Positions 1-8,661 of a stretch of DNA of 64,000 bases are shown piece after piece. This DNA is from Blastococcus sp. CT_GayMR19. GTDB lineage: Bacteria > Actinomycetota > Actinomycetes > Mycobacteriales > Geodermatophilaceae. Every line of letters begins with the position of its first letter. Within the stretch, counting starts at the first letter, position 1. The translations under genes and the position numbers were made by a program. The notes under the pieces are model-generated. The model saw nothing but the letters and a program-made list of their open reading frames with translations. It did no database searches and had not been told where the DNA came from. The stretch covers positions 124,001-188,000 of the forward strand of contig NZ_SPQL01000008.1 of NCBI RefSeq assembly GCF_004570385.1, read 5' to 3'.

Positions 1-282
1 GTCGTCGCGCCGGACGGCTGCACGCTGGACGCCGAGGGGCACATCTGGGTGGCCGACGGGTTCGGGCGGCGGGCGCTGCGGGTGGCGCCGGGGGGCGCGA
101 TCGTCGACGAGATCGCCGGGCCGGACGGAAGGGGCGTCTACGCCTGCGCGCTGGGTGGGGACGACGGCCGCCAGCTGCTGATGTGCTGCGCACCGGACTT
201 CTACGAGCACACGCGGGCGCCGTTGCGCGAGGCCGTACTGGTGACGACGGAGGTCCAGGTCCCCCACACCGGCCTGCCGTGA
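1..282 (+). CDS. SMP-30/gluconolactonase-like protein, C-terminal part
   Basis: The reading frame is open from the first base, so the gene begins outside the window and only its last 93 residues are seen. The start of the fragment reads APDGCTLDAEGHIWVADG, the repeat typical of the SMP-30/gluconolaconase/LRE beta-propeller family, whose members are often lactonases using a divalent metal. The end of the fragment fits the closing strand of such a propeller. The family assignment rests on that repeat alone; substrate and start are unknown. The downstream ADP-ribosylglycohydrolase gene begins 8 bp after the TGA, so the two could share a transcript. Confidence 0.6.
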   Translation, partial: VVAPDGCTLDAEGHIWVADGFGRRALRVAPGGAIVDEIAGPDGRGVYACALGGDDGRQLLMCCAPDFYEHTRAPLREAVLVTTEVQVPHTGLP

Positions 283-290
283 CCTCTCGC

Positions 291-1682
291 ATGCACCGCT
301 CGCACCGGGTGGCGGGTGCGCTGGTCGGCTCGGCGGTCGGAGATGCGCTGGGCGCGCCCTTCGAATTCGGCCCGGCCGGTCAGTTCACCGCGCGCTTCCC
401 GGTGCCGGCGCGCGGCTCGTGGACGGAGATGTGCGGCGGTGGGTCGCTGGGGTGGGAGCCGGGCGAGTTCACCGACGACACCCAGCTGGCGCTGTTGGTG
501 GCTGCGTCGCTGGTGGAGCGCGGCGGGCTGGACGAGGCGGACCTGTTCGACCGGTTCGTGCGCTGGGCAGCGGCGGATCCGCCGGACGTCGGCAGCCAGA
601 CGCGAGCGGTGCTGACGTCCGGCCCTCCCTGGGACGTCGCGGCGGCCGAGCACTTCGGGTCGACCGGCCGGGCGGCCGGCAACGGCTCGCTGATGCGGAC
701 GACACCGGCGGCAATCTGGTTCTCGCGGTTCGGCACCGAGACGACGATGGACGCCGCGCGCCGGCTCTCGGCACTGACCCACGGCGACCCGGCGGCCGGC
801 GAGGGCTGCGCGATCTTCCACGAGCTGATGCGGGTGGCACTGGACGGCGAGGACCCGCTGGCGGCTGTTCCGTCGGCGCTGGACCTGGTGGCTGACGAGC
901 ACCGAGACCGGTGGGCGGCGGTGCTGGCTGAGGACTGGACGCCGGCTGACGCCACGGAGTCGAACGGCGCCGTGTGGCCGACGCTTGGCTCCGCCGTGTG
1001 GGCGCTGCGGCACGGGAACGACTTCGCCGAGGTGATGCGGCTTGTCATCGACCTCGGCGGGGACACGGACACGGTGGCGTGCGTCGCCGGCGGGCTGGCC
1101 GGGGCGGTGTTCGGCATGGGCGGGATCCCGAGTCGGTGGGCATCGGTGGTTCACGGCCGGGTGCCGGGGCAGGGCGACAAGATGTGGCGCGTGGCCGACC
1201 TGCAGCAGCTCGCCACTGCGCTGGACGGGAAGCCGCTGCAGAGCTACGACCCCGGCGTGATCCCGCGGATCGGTCCGACGGAGGTGCTGCCGGGGATCTG
1301 GGCGGCCAACCTCGACGGGGCGCGGTACAGCGAGACCGACTTCGCGGTCATCTCCCTGTGCCGGCTGGGTGAGCCGTTCCCGCACGAGTTGCAGCGCATG
1401 GCCTACATCGCCGACAACGACCACAACAGCGACCTGGACGTCGTCCTGGAAGACGTCCTCGACGACATGGCGGCGCTACGGGCGGAGGGCCACCGGCTGC
1501 TAGTGCACTGCCACGGCGGAGCGTCGCGCACCGGCCTGGTGCTGCGGGCCTGGCTCATGCGGACGGACGGCATGTCGGCCGACGAGGCGACGACTCACGT
1601 CGCCGAGCGCTGGCCGCACCTGGGCCTCTGGAACGTCAGCTTCACCGACGCCCTAGAACGAATGCGCCTCCCTAGAGACTGA
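291..1682 (+). CDS. ADP-ribosylglycohydrolase fused to a tyrosine/dual-specificity phosphatase-like domain
   Basis: The 463-residue protein has two parts. Residues about 1-300 are an ADP-ribosylglycohydrolase (DraG/ARH type), an all-helical hydrolase that uses two magnesium ions to remove ADP-ribose from proteins or other targets: GDALGAPFEF near the start, EFTDDTQLAL, GNGSLMRTTP and DLGGDTDTVACVAGG carry the conserved metal-binding Asp, Glu and Thr residues. Residues about 320-463 carry LLVHCHGGASRTG, a Cys-X5-Arg phosphatase loop of the tyrosine/dual-specificity type. ATG at 291 was chosen because homologous sequence (HRSHRVAGALVGSAVGDALG) begins there; an upstream in-frame ATG would add unrelated sequence overlapping the previous gene. 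The fusion suggests coupled removal of ADP-ribose and phosphate, or hydrolysis of an ADP-ribose phosphate; this is inference. It borders a defence island but is not obviously part of it. Confidence 0.8.
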   Translation: MHRSHRVAGALVGSAVGDALGAPFEFGPAGQFTARFPVPARGSWTEMCGGGSLGWEPGEFTDDTQLALLVAASLVERGGLDEADLFDRFVRWAAADPPDVGSQTRAVLTSGPPWDVAAAEHFGSTGRAAGNGSLMRTTPAAIWFSRFGTETTMDAARRLSALTHGDPAAGEGCAIFHELMRVALDGEDPLAAVPSALDLVADEHRDRWAAVLAEDWTPADATESNGAVWPTLGSAVWALRHGNDFAEVMRLVIDLGGDTDTVACVAGGLAGAVFGMGGIPSRWASVVHGRVPGQGDKMWRVADLQQLATALDGKPLQSYDPGVIPRIGPTEVLPGIWAANLDGARYSETDFAVISLCRLGEPFPHELQRMAYIADNDHNSDLDVVLEDVLDDMAALRAEGHRLLVHCHGGASRTGLVLRAWLMRTDGMSADEATTHVAERWPHLGLWNVSFTDALERMRLPRD

Positions 1683-1736
1683 CTCCCCTGACATCAGGGA
1701 TGCCAGCGGGGCCCACGACCACCTAACGCCAGCCAG

Positions 1737-3032
1737 CTAGCTGATGCGGCCGCGACGTTTGCGCTCTGCAAAAGCTTCATGCCGGAGGTGGTCAGCCTGC
1801 CCCTGGAAGGCCCGCCAGTCGCCAAGCATGTAGGTGCGTCGCCCTCTACCACCGGACTCGTGCACCTCGAAATCATGTTTGAGCAACTGGATGCGCTTCT
1901 CCACATCAACTATCGAGAGGCGGCCACCCAGCCGCTGAGAAATCCGGTATGCAGTCAACCGCTCGCCGCTATCCCGCAGGACCCGGTAAACCTCGTCGTG
2001 CATTGCCAGGTCAGGTCGAGGTACAAGAGTCGCACGCTCTTTGCGAAGCGCCCGAGCAATGCTGTCGCCAACGGCCCTTGCCACGGGAGGTGGGAATGCA
2101 TTGCCGATTTGGCGGTATCGGCTTGTCTTCAGACCCGTAAAGTGCCATTCATATTCGGGCTCGTCGAGCCACCCCTGCAGTCGCGCCACCATTTCGGTCG
2201 TGAGCTTGGGCCCGCGCGGGTTGGCAGCACGGTCCCAAGCTTCGTCCGGCGCATGATCGGCAAGACCGTGCGCGTCGACCCAGAGACTTTCCCAAGCCCT
2301 TTTCGCCCGAGTCGGCCCCAGATCCGCTCCTCCGTGCTTCTTGCTGCCTCCCACGATGGTGGGCGCAATGGAGTCCGCCCGCTCAACCCACTCATCGATG
2401 TATGGGAAGCCATTCACTGCCATAAGGCGTGCGAGGGTGGTGCCGACTGTCATCGCAGTCTCTTTGGGATCCGGCCACTCGAAGTAGTCGGCGCACTCTT
2501 CGCGCAACGCCACGAGTACCATGCGGGGGCGCAACTGCGGGACGCCGTAGTCCTTTGCGTGAAGGAGCTTCCAGTCCGCCCGATATCCCAGAGACTCGAG
2601 CTGATCCACGACAGCCTGCCGATAACCACCGAATCTGGCGTCACTCAACCCCCGGACATTCTCAAGGAGTAGCGCTTCGGGCCGCACACGGCCGGTCAGA
2701 TTGACTGCCCACGCGAACAGGTCCCGTTCGTCACCAGCCCCAAGCTGCTTCCCGGCCACGCTGAACGGCGGGCAAGGGACCCCGCCAGCGAGCAGGGAGA
2801 CTTTCCCTCTGTAGTCCTCAGGCCGCCAGGTGACCTCACTAGCAACGTCGCCCACGGCAACGATGTTCGCCGAATCCTCCTCCGGCTGAAGCCGTGCGAG
2901 GTTCGAGCGGAGGGTGGCCGCTGCTGTCGCGTCAAGCTCGACGGCAAGGCTGTGACGAAACCCGGCCAAATGCAGGCCAAGCGATTGCCCGCCAGCGCCG
3001 GCGCAGATTTCAACGACGTTCAGGTCGGTCAT
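1737..3032 (-). CDS. DNA (cytosine-5-)-methyltransferase
   Basis: A 431-residue Dcm-type C5 cytosine methyltransferase that transfers methyl from S-adenosylmethionine to DNA cytosine. Visible motifs are the SAM-binding start EICAGAGGQSLGL (motif I, residues 8-20), the catalytic loop GVPCPPFS (motif IV, Cys near residue 87), ENV in LLENVRGL (motif VI) and QLRPRMVLVAL (motif VIII). About 70 residues after the methyltransferase core form a small extra domain of winged-helix appearance, probably involved in DNA recognition. The ATG at 3032 is preceded by AAGGGGGA at good spacing; an earlier in-frame ATG lacks support. It is divergent from vsr with 95 bp between starts. A methyltransferase paired with Vsr and downstream nuclease/ATPase genes indicates a restriction-modification-like system. 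It ends in TAG, so TAG is a normal stop here. Confidence 0.92.
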   Translation of the reverse strand: MTDLNVVEICAGAGGQSLGLHLAGFRHSLAVELDATAAATLRSNLARLQPEEDSANIVAVGDVASEVTWRPEDYRGKVSLLAGGVPCPPFSVAGKQLGAGDERDLFAWAVNLTGRVRPEALLLENVRGLSDARFGGYRQAVVDQLESLGYRADWKLLHAKDYGVPQLRPRMVLVALREECADYFEWPDPKETAMTVGTTLARLMAVNGFPYIDEWVERADSIAPTIVGGSKKHGGADLGPTRAKRAWESLWVDAHGLADHAPDEAWDRAANPRGPKLTTEMVARLQGWLDEPEYEWHFTGLKTSRYRQIGNAFPPPVARAVGDSIARALRKERATLVPRPDLAMHDEVYRVLRDSGERLTAYRISQRLGGRLSIVDVEKRIQLLKHDFEVHESGGRGRRTYMLGDWRAFQGQADHLRHEAFAERKRRGRIS

Positions 3033-3127
3033 GCTTCCCCCTTGTGTGGTTCTGCCGCGCGGCGGCCCCGACGCGTCCCTCACTGCCCACCTGGCACCCG
3101 GCTGTGCAACTCGCGCACACTGCCCTT

Positions 3128-3607
3128 GTGGCGAGACGCGATGCGGTCACCGCAAGACAGCGCCAACCGCAACCCCTCAACGCGGGCCGGGCGCGCAACA
3201 TGCAGGCGAACCGGCGGGTCAACTCGAAGCCGGAAGTTCGGCTTCGCTCCGCGCTCCACGCGCTCGGATACCGCTTCCGGAAGGACCATAGACTCGACCT
3301 GGATGACGTCCGCGTACGCCCGGACGTGGTCTTCACCCGCCTCAAGGTGGCGGTGTTCGTCGACGGCTGCTTCTGGCACGTCTGCCCTGCTCATGGGCGG
3401 GAGCCCACGCGAAATGAGTGGTACTGGACCCCGAAGCTGCGGCGCAACGTCGAGCGAGATCGACGGGCCGATAGCGCCCTCCGCCATGCCGGCTGGACAG
3501 TCGTGCGGGTCTGGGAGCATGAAGCCCCAGAAGATGCGCTGCAGGCTGTCCTCCATGCCGTCGATCACGCCAAGAACCTAAGAGAGGGGTCTGACACCTC
3601 CAGGTGA
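3128..3607 (+). CDS. vsr: very short patch repair (Vsr) endonuclease
   Basis: Vsr nicks DNA 5' of T:G mismatches that arise when 5-methylcytosine deaminates, starting short-patch repair; the gene is classically linked to C5 methyltransferases, as here. The 159-residue protein contains the family opening QANRRVNSKPEVRLRSALHALGYRFRKDH, shown here by its parts NSKPE and LHALGYRFR, then VRPDVVF and VFVDGCFWHVCPAHG with the catalytic Asp and zinc-binding Cys/His, and WTVVRVWEHE near the end. Length matches the family. GTG at 3128 gives the usual basic N-terminal extension; ATG at 3200 is the alternative and would trim 24 residues. No clear ribosome-binding site precedes either, so the start is uncertain. 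Confidence 0.9.
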   Translation: MARRDAVTARQRQPQPLNAGRARNMQANRRVNSKPEVRLRSALHALGYRFRKDHRLDLDDVRVRPDVVFTRLKVAVFVDGCFWHVCPAHGREPTRNEWYWTPKLRRNVERDRRADSALRHAGWTVVRVWEHEAPEDALQAVLHAVDHAKNLREGSDTSR

Positions 3608-3809
3608 TGGCGTCGCCTCCCGGGCGCGCCAACCGTAAGCGACGGATCCCCGCCCCAGCGACATTCCCGACCGACGACACCCCTCGCACCCCTCGCGCCC
3701 CATGGGCAGCGGCATCGACCTAAGCAGACGCCGACGGAAGGCGCGGTCAGCGCGCACACCACCGTAGCGAGCCCAGCTTAGCCCGTGCCACCCTTCGGGA
3801 CCGAGCAGA

Positions 3810-4382
3810 TCACCCTTCAAGTCCGAGGAGGAGCTCACGACGATCCGCCTCGGACAGACTCTTATCTTCGCGAATGTTCCGTGCGACCAGGCGTGCCGCA
3901 GCGCTAAGCACATCTTGCCTTGCGTCAGTTAGGCGGTACACCGTGCCCGCGCCTCCGTCTCGGGTGACCAGATTGAAGCCGAGATCCCTAAGTTCGCGCG
4001 CCCGCCGCTCCGTGTGAACGGCGTCGCCTGCTAGAAGGCGCAGTTCGTCCCCACCCACGTCGGTGCCAATGCGCTCACTCAACAAGTTGAGAATGCGCTC
4101 GTGGATGCGACCAAAGCCGCGAACGGATGCGTATCGGCTACTAAGGCGCGGATACGCCTCTCTCATCACCACTTCGATCGCAGCCTTGGCGGCCATCATT
4201 CTCTCGTCCCCAGAGTACTTCTCGGCGCCCAGCTCCGAGAAGGCCGCCGCCAGAGCCCGCTTTGTCTCCAGGTACCCGCGGGTTAGCCTATGCTCGTCGG
4301 TCGACTGATCCGCAAGGAGATCCGCGAGCAATGTGACTGACTCAAGAGCTTCTTGACGGGCTTTATGCCAACCACCGGTCAT
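3810..4382 (-). CDS. unrecognised 190-residue protein of the GHKL/helicase defence operon
   Basis: I do not recognise this family. The protein is mostly helical. Its C-terminal third (about residues 115-165) looks like a winged helix: helix, RARELRDLGFNLVTRD, then a short GGAGTVYRLTD hairpin, as used for DNA or protein contacts. The N-terminal two thirds contain no visible catalytic motif. Its ATG overlaps the TGA of the preceding helicase gene (ATGA at 4379-4382), so the two are translationally coupled and probably made in fixed proportion. Being last in an operon of GHKL ATPase and nuclease-helicase, it could be a specificity or regulatory subunit; this is inference from position and fold impression only. 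Confidence 0.75.
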   Translation of the reverse strand: MTGGWHKARQEALESVTLLADLLADQSTDEHRLTRGYLETKRALAAAFSELGAEKYSGDERMMAAKAAIEVVMREAYPRLSSRYASVRGFGRIHERILNLLSERIGTDVGGDELRLLAGDAVHTERRARELRDLGFNLVTRDGGAGTVYRLTDARQDVLSAAARLVARNIREDKSLSEADRRELLLGLEG

Positions 4383-6154
4383 TTAACTCTCTTTCCCTTT
4401 GGGGCGGATGCGATCTTGGGCGGGTAGCGAAGAATACTGACGTCTTCGCCAGCGTCCTCTACGGCCCCGAGATCGCCCAGCCATTCACGCAGGAATGTCG
4501 CACTATCGCTGTCCTCTTCGTTCGCCCGCAAGAACGTCACCCGAGAAGGCAAATCCAGCCGGACAGGCCTTCCTGGGCGCGGGCCCGCTTGGTCAAGGCC
4601 CTGCTGAAGCTCCAGGCCGGCGGCGAATCGACGAACATCGGATACGAAGTCGAGGACCACAACCTTGGTCTTTCCGGCAGCCAGCCGCAAACCACGGCCC
4701 AACTGCTGAACGAAGATCCGCCTGCTGTGCGTGACTCGCTGAAAGACAACCAGATTGACGTCTGGCACGTCAACGCCCTCATTGAGGACGTCTACCGCGC
4801 AGAGGATGCCGATTCGTCCATCCGCAAAGTCAAGGAGCAGACTATTCCGGTCAACTGGGCTCATCGTGACACCAGCCGAGGATCGCGAGTATATCGGCGC
4901 AGCGTTCGTGAACCCCAACGCGTTGATGCGGGCTGCCACTGTCTCGGCATGGGCCACCGTTCCGCAGAACACGATCCCCCGGGCACCCTCCCCCAGCTCG
5001 GCCCACGCCTCCTGGGTGCGATGGACGACCGCGTCGTCCCACTGATTAAGGAACATTGTTCGGTTGATTGCCCTGGGACTGAACTTGGAGCCTTTCAGAT
5101 GACTAAGAGCGTCCCAGTCGACGTTATCCGTATACATACGATAATCGACGTTGGACAGGTACCCCGATTGCAGCCCCTTGATTAGGTCAATCGAGATTAC
5201 CGGCTCACTAAACCGATGATCGAGATCTCCACCGCCAGGACGCCAGGGTGTCGCCGTAAGACCGATGAGGAATGGACCATCGGATCCACCAACGTTGAGC
5301 CCGTCTAACACCGCCTCGTATGTATCGGCACCGAGATGATGGCATTCATCCACAACAACGACACGGAACTCCGGCAACGACACTCCTGATGCTACGGCGT
5401 TAGCAAAGGTGTCCCTCGAACCGACGACCATATCGAAGCGCTCTAGATCGCCCCAGGGAGGGCGCTCGTCTCCGTTCACGATTGCACAAAGCTTATCTGA
5501 CGACAGAAAGGGCCAGAACGCCCTCTCAAGTTGGTACACGAGGGGATTTGTATGGGCGAGGATCAGGACTCGCCCGCCCTGGGACAGCTGCGATATCCGG
5601 CGCACCGCTTCAGCCGCTACCCAGGTCTTCCCGAGACCTGTCGCGAGAACGACTAGCGCACTCCCGGCGCGATCTTGCAGGTAACTATTCACGAGGCTCT
5701 GGACGGCCGCTTCTTGATAGGGACGCGGCGTGTAACGGTCGGGCTCTCGTAAGCGCAAGCTTTCGCGCGGAAGACGCTGACCTCGACGCACCAGACTGTC
5801 GTGATCCCATAGTTGCAGCCTAAGACCTTCGGTCGCCAGGGACGCTCTAAGGTCCAGCAGCCCTCTCGTGAATCCTGACTTGCTCACGATTACCGGAATA
5901 TCCGCCCGATAACTTCGAGCCGCAGCGATTGTACGATCCACCACATCTGCACCCACCGGCGTCGACAGCTTTTTCACCTGGAACAACCAGCGGCGGCCGG
6001 CCTTCGTAGCCAGAACATCGGCACCACCGTCACCGGACTGGCCCACAACGGCAACGTAGCTATAGCCCTCGACGACGAGCAAGCGAGATATTAGTCGTTC
6101 GAACGCTTGCCATGAACTCACACTTAGCGAAAAGTCGCTCAAGAAGGATGTCAC
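4379..6154 (-). CDS. Mrr-like restriction endonuclease fused to SF2 (DEAH-type) helicase
   Basis: The 591-residue protein joins a nuclease to a motor. Residues about 15-110 resemble the Mrr_cat PD-(D/E)XK fold: GQSGDGGADVLA with Asp46 and WLFQVKK (59-62) supply the acidic and QxK residues. A superfamily 2 helicase follows: ATGLGKT (Walker A, 171-177), DECHH (motif II, 269-273), GLTATPWR (motif III), a C-terminal RecA domain with GIVFCGT, and QQLGRGLR (motif VI). Such proteins use ATP to move on DNA and cut it. The gene follows the GHKL ATPase with an ATGA overlap and is coupled in turn to the 190-residue gene, so the three probably act as one complex. G+C is visibly lower than in neighbouring housekeeping genes (29 of 60 bases at 5101-5160). 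Confidence 0.88.
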   Translation of the reverse strand: MTSFLSDFSLSVSSWQAFERLISRLLVVEGYSYVAVVGQSGDGGADVLATKAGRRWLFQVKKLSTPVGADVVDRTIAAARSYRADIPVIVSKSGFTRGLLDLRASLATEGLRLQLWDHDSLVRRGQRLPRESLRLREPDRYTPRPYQEAAVQSLVNSYLQDRAGSALVVLATGLGKTWVAAEAVRRISQLSQGGRVLILAHTNPLVYQLERAFWPFLSSDKLCAIVNGDERPPWGDLERFDMVVGSRDTFANAVASGVSLPEFRVVVVDECHHLGADTYEAVLDGLNVGGSDGPFLIGLTATPWRPGGGDLDHRFSEPVISIDLIKGLQSGYLSNVDYRMYTDNVDWDALSHLKGSKFSPRAINRTMFLNQWDDAVVHRTQEAWAELGEGARGIVFCGTVAHAETVAARINALGFTNAAPIYSRSSAGVTMSPVDRNSLLLDFADGRIGILCAVDVLNEGVDVPDVNLVVFQRVTHSRRIFVQQLGRGLRLAAGKTKVVVLDFVSDVRRFAAGLELQQGLDQAGPRPGRPVRLDLPSRVTFLRANEEDSDSATFLREWLGDLGAVEDAGEDVSILRYPPKIASAPKGKRVK

Positions 6155-8661
6155 GTAAGGTGTGCCTCGAGATAGTCCGATGCGGCCCTAGCGCGCGCGA
6201 CTCCTGTGGGCTCCTCGTCGGGGAACCGCAAGTACTCCGCGCAGTCCTCCAGGCACCTGCGATACGCCCCCACCAGATGCTGGCGCGCGCTCTCTGCGGC
6301 GGGGGCCCCGACGACCAACTCATCAGGGAGGTGATCCGTCCAGACAAGGCCGAACCATGCCTCAGGGGCATGGGCGAAGAAGCGCGCGAGCACCCCCGGT
6401 GCTACGTAACGGAGATACTCCCCCGAAGGACGCATATCGGACAGACGCTCCAGAAGCCGCTCATTTATCAGTCTGTCGGCAAGATCGCGCTGCTCGAACT
6501 GGTCGAGAGTGTCAAAGAAGTCGTCGCCGTCCACGTTGCCGGCTAGACGGTCACGAATGCGGTCAAATGTTCCCGAGATTTCCTCCTTCAACTGGTCCTG
6601 CCTGATGGTGAGTTCGTCTCCCCATCTATCAGCGAGCACGATGCATGCGATTGAGTTAACCGAGTGACCCGGCTGACCTTGAAGATCAGGATGAAGGACA
6701 TATAGATACTGGGCCACCTCGATCGCGACTGACTCCTGAGGGTGGATACCCATCTGCGAATAGAGCGCATGGTCGGTATCGACGAATACTTCTATGCTGC
6801 CTGGCGAACGGTAGGAGATAGTGGGTACGGGCTGGCCGTTCCAGACGGGCCGCAGGGGACCCGTGCGATAAACGGACACGTCTATAGGTTCAGTTCGGCG
6901 CCCGTCGGACAGCGTGAACGTCTTGTTGTCCAAGGAAAGCTCGGGAAGCTTTTCTGCATCCCTGAAGAGCACTTCGCGCGTCACCGGATTCTCGGCCCCT
7001 CGTACGCTTCCGCATCCGCGGCAATGCTCATCCTCTACATCGTTTACAGCTGAACAGACAAGGCAGCGCCACGGCTCGACGACCTCTGGCACTTGCGAGC
7101 TGCCGCAGTCAGAACATGAGGTGGCAGAAGCAACAATCTCGGTGCCACAGTTGGCACAAGTTTTGCCGAGCAGGATGCGACCGCAGTCCTCGCAGACCTC
7201 GACCCCGGAGCGGTTCTGGAACCCGCAATCCGGGCATTCCTCGAGTGCCATGACCGGCCGCACATTAGCTTCTTCGACTAGCTCCCACCAGCGAGCGTCG
7301 TCATAGTAACCAGGCTCTCTCTTGAGGAACCGTTCATAGTAGTCCTTTTCGACCTCGCGTGCGATGCGGACGGCCTTCTGCTGCGTCTCATCAAAACGGC
7401 CCATATACATGTCCTGGCGACCGTAGTTGCGGACCTTACGATACCCCTGAAACAGCTTAGATACCGGAGTCGAGTTCTTCTCTCCCGCATTCCAGTTGCT
7501 GGGTAGCAGAGAACCCCCACGCAAGTAGTCCAGGGCGCGGTGCCACTCTTCCCCACTTCGCTGAAAGTCCTGCTTCTGGAAGTCGACGGGAACGTGGTCC
7601 AGGTTTACTTCGCCAACGATCCTGCCTGTTTGCTGATCGGTCGGGTACTCCTTTACAGCTCCACCCAAATCATCTGGGTGATTGAAAAAGGCATCCTTTT
7701 CGCCGACGCGGATCGCGCGTCCATTCCGAATCAGATCGATGCCGAACTGATTGTTATCGTCGAATCGTTGAATGCCAACCCATCCGCGAACCCGTTCCTC
7801 AAGTGTGCGAAATTCATTCCGGCCGCACGCCAAGCATTCGTCGGCATTATCGTCGGCCGCGGTCCCATCGTAAACGCATCTGCGCTGGGAGTGGATCACC
7901 TCGTCGAAGTCAATCCGCGCGGGGATACGGCCCCAGGACTGGCGTTCTACGAAGCGTTCTGATGCCCAAACGCAGTGCTCGAAACCGACAACTGGGTCGC
8001 TGTTTACAAGAATACGAATGCGTCCCTCATCGTCACTTCGCAGAATACTGGCGTAGCGCCGGCCAATCTGCTCGCGCAGCCTCGGCTTTGCTATTGAAGC
8101 CAGTTGCACGATAAAGCCAGCATTTGGGTCGCCTTCGGGCCACCAGTGGTCGATAGAGACTATTGTGCCGTGAGAGAAGTTGGCCGGCTTATCGATGGTC
8201 TCGACCGGAACTTCGAACTTCCTATTGTTCACAACCGTGGGAAGATCAATTACGACTCTGAGTGCGCGTTCATCTGATTTGCGCGCTGTTATTACAGTGG
8301 TCCGTCGGCCGAGCTTTCCGGTCGCGATGTTGAAGCCCATTCCGAACAAGCCGAGATTGTCGTAGCGGTTCTTTCCGCTGAAGCCTGCCTTGAGGGCGTT
8401 CCTCAGACCCTCTCGGTCAAGGCCAGCCCCGTTGTCCCATAGTCGTAGGGCACCCTCTCCCCTTCGAGCCTCTCCCGCCCCTGGTACTAGGATGTCGATG
8501 AGTGGATGCGCGACGGGAAGGCCTTGAATCGCTGCGGCCCGGTAGGAATCGATGCCGTTATCGATGAGCTCACACAACGCGTCCAGGGGCTTCAGGGGCG
8601 TATGGGTGAGAGCGATAAGGACCTTGGGATCTGGCGTAATGTCGAGAACGTCTTCGGACAA
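6151..8661 (-). CDS. MORC-like GHKL ATPase with internal zinc ribbons
   Basis: The 836-residue protein begins with a GHKL (Hsp90/MutL/histidine-kinase type) ATPase: ELIDNGIDS (residues 31-39, catalytic Glu and metal-binding Asn), DNGAG (76-80), GFSGK and GLFGMGFN (93-111). A transducer-like region follows. Around residues 473-550 there are at least three CxxC pairs (CPDCG, CEDCG, CANCG, CSDCG, then CLVC and CRGCG), which read as tandem zinc ribbons. Iyer, Abhiman and Aravind (2008) described prokaryotic MORC/MutL-like ATPases in predicted restriction-modification operons with methyltransferases, Vsr-like nucleases and helicases; this neighbourhood matches. The start is TTG at 8661, fixed by GGAGG six bases upstream and by the natural beginning of the fold. 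It is the first gene of a coupled three-gene operon. Confidence 0.85.
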   Translation of the reverse strand: MSEDVLDITPDPKVLIALTHTPLKPLDALCELIDNGIDSYRAAAIQGLPVAHPLIDILVPGAGEARRGEGALRLWDNGAGLDREGLRNALKAGFSGKNRYDNLGLFGMGFNIATGKLGRRTTVITARKSDERALRVVIDLPTVVNNRKFEVPVETIDKPANFSHGTIVSIDHWWPEGDPNAGFIVQLASIAKPRLREQIGRRYASILRSDDEGRIRILVNSDPVVGFEHCVWASERFVERQSWGRIPARIDFDEVIHSQRRCVYDGTAADDNADECLACGRNEFRTLEERVRGWVGIQRFDDNNQFGIDLIRNGRAIRVGEKDAFFNHPDDLGGAVKEYPTDQQTGRIVGEVNLDHVPVDFQKQDFQRSGEEWHRALDYLRGGSLLPSNWNAGEKNSTPVSKLFQGYRKVRNYGRQDMYMGRFDETQQKAVRIAREVEKDYYERFLKREPGYYDDARWWELVEEANVRPVMALEECPDCGFQNRSGVEVCEDCGRILLGKTCANCGTEIVASATSCSDCGSSQVPEVVEPWRCLVCSAVNDVEDEHCRGCGSVRGAENPVTREVLFRDAEKLPELSLDNKTFTLSDGRRTEPIDVSVYRTGPLRPVWNGQPVPTISYRSPGSIEVFVDTDHALYSQMGIHPQESVAIEVAQYLYVLHPDLQGQPGHSVNSIACIVLADRWGDELTIRQDQLKEEISGTFDRIRDRLAGNVDGDDFFDTLDQFEQRDLADRLINERLLERLSDMRPSGEYLRYVAPGVLARFFAHAPEAWFGLVWTDHLPDELVVGAPAAESARQHLVGAYRRCLEDCAEYLRFPDEEPTGVARARAASDYLEAHLT

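Noticed and set aside
201-1424. Long open frame on the minus strand under the ADP-ribosylglycohydrolase gene
   Set aside because: High G+C produces long antisense frames. The amino-acid composition is Arg/Pro/Gly-rich without family motifs, and the plus-strand gene is clear.
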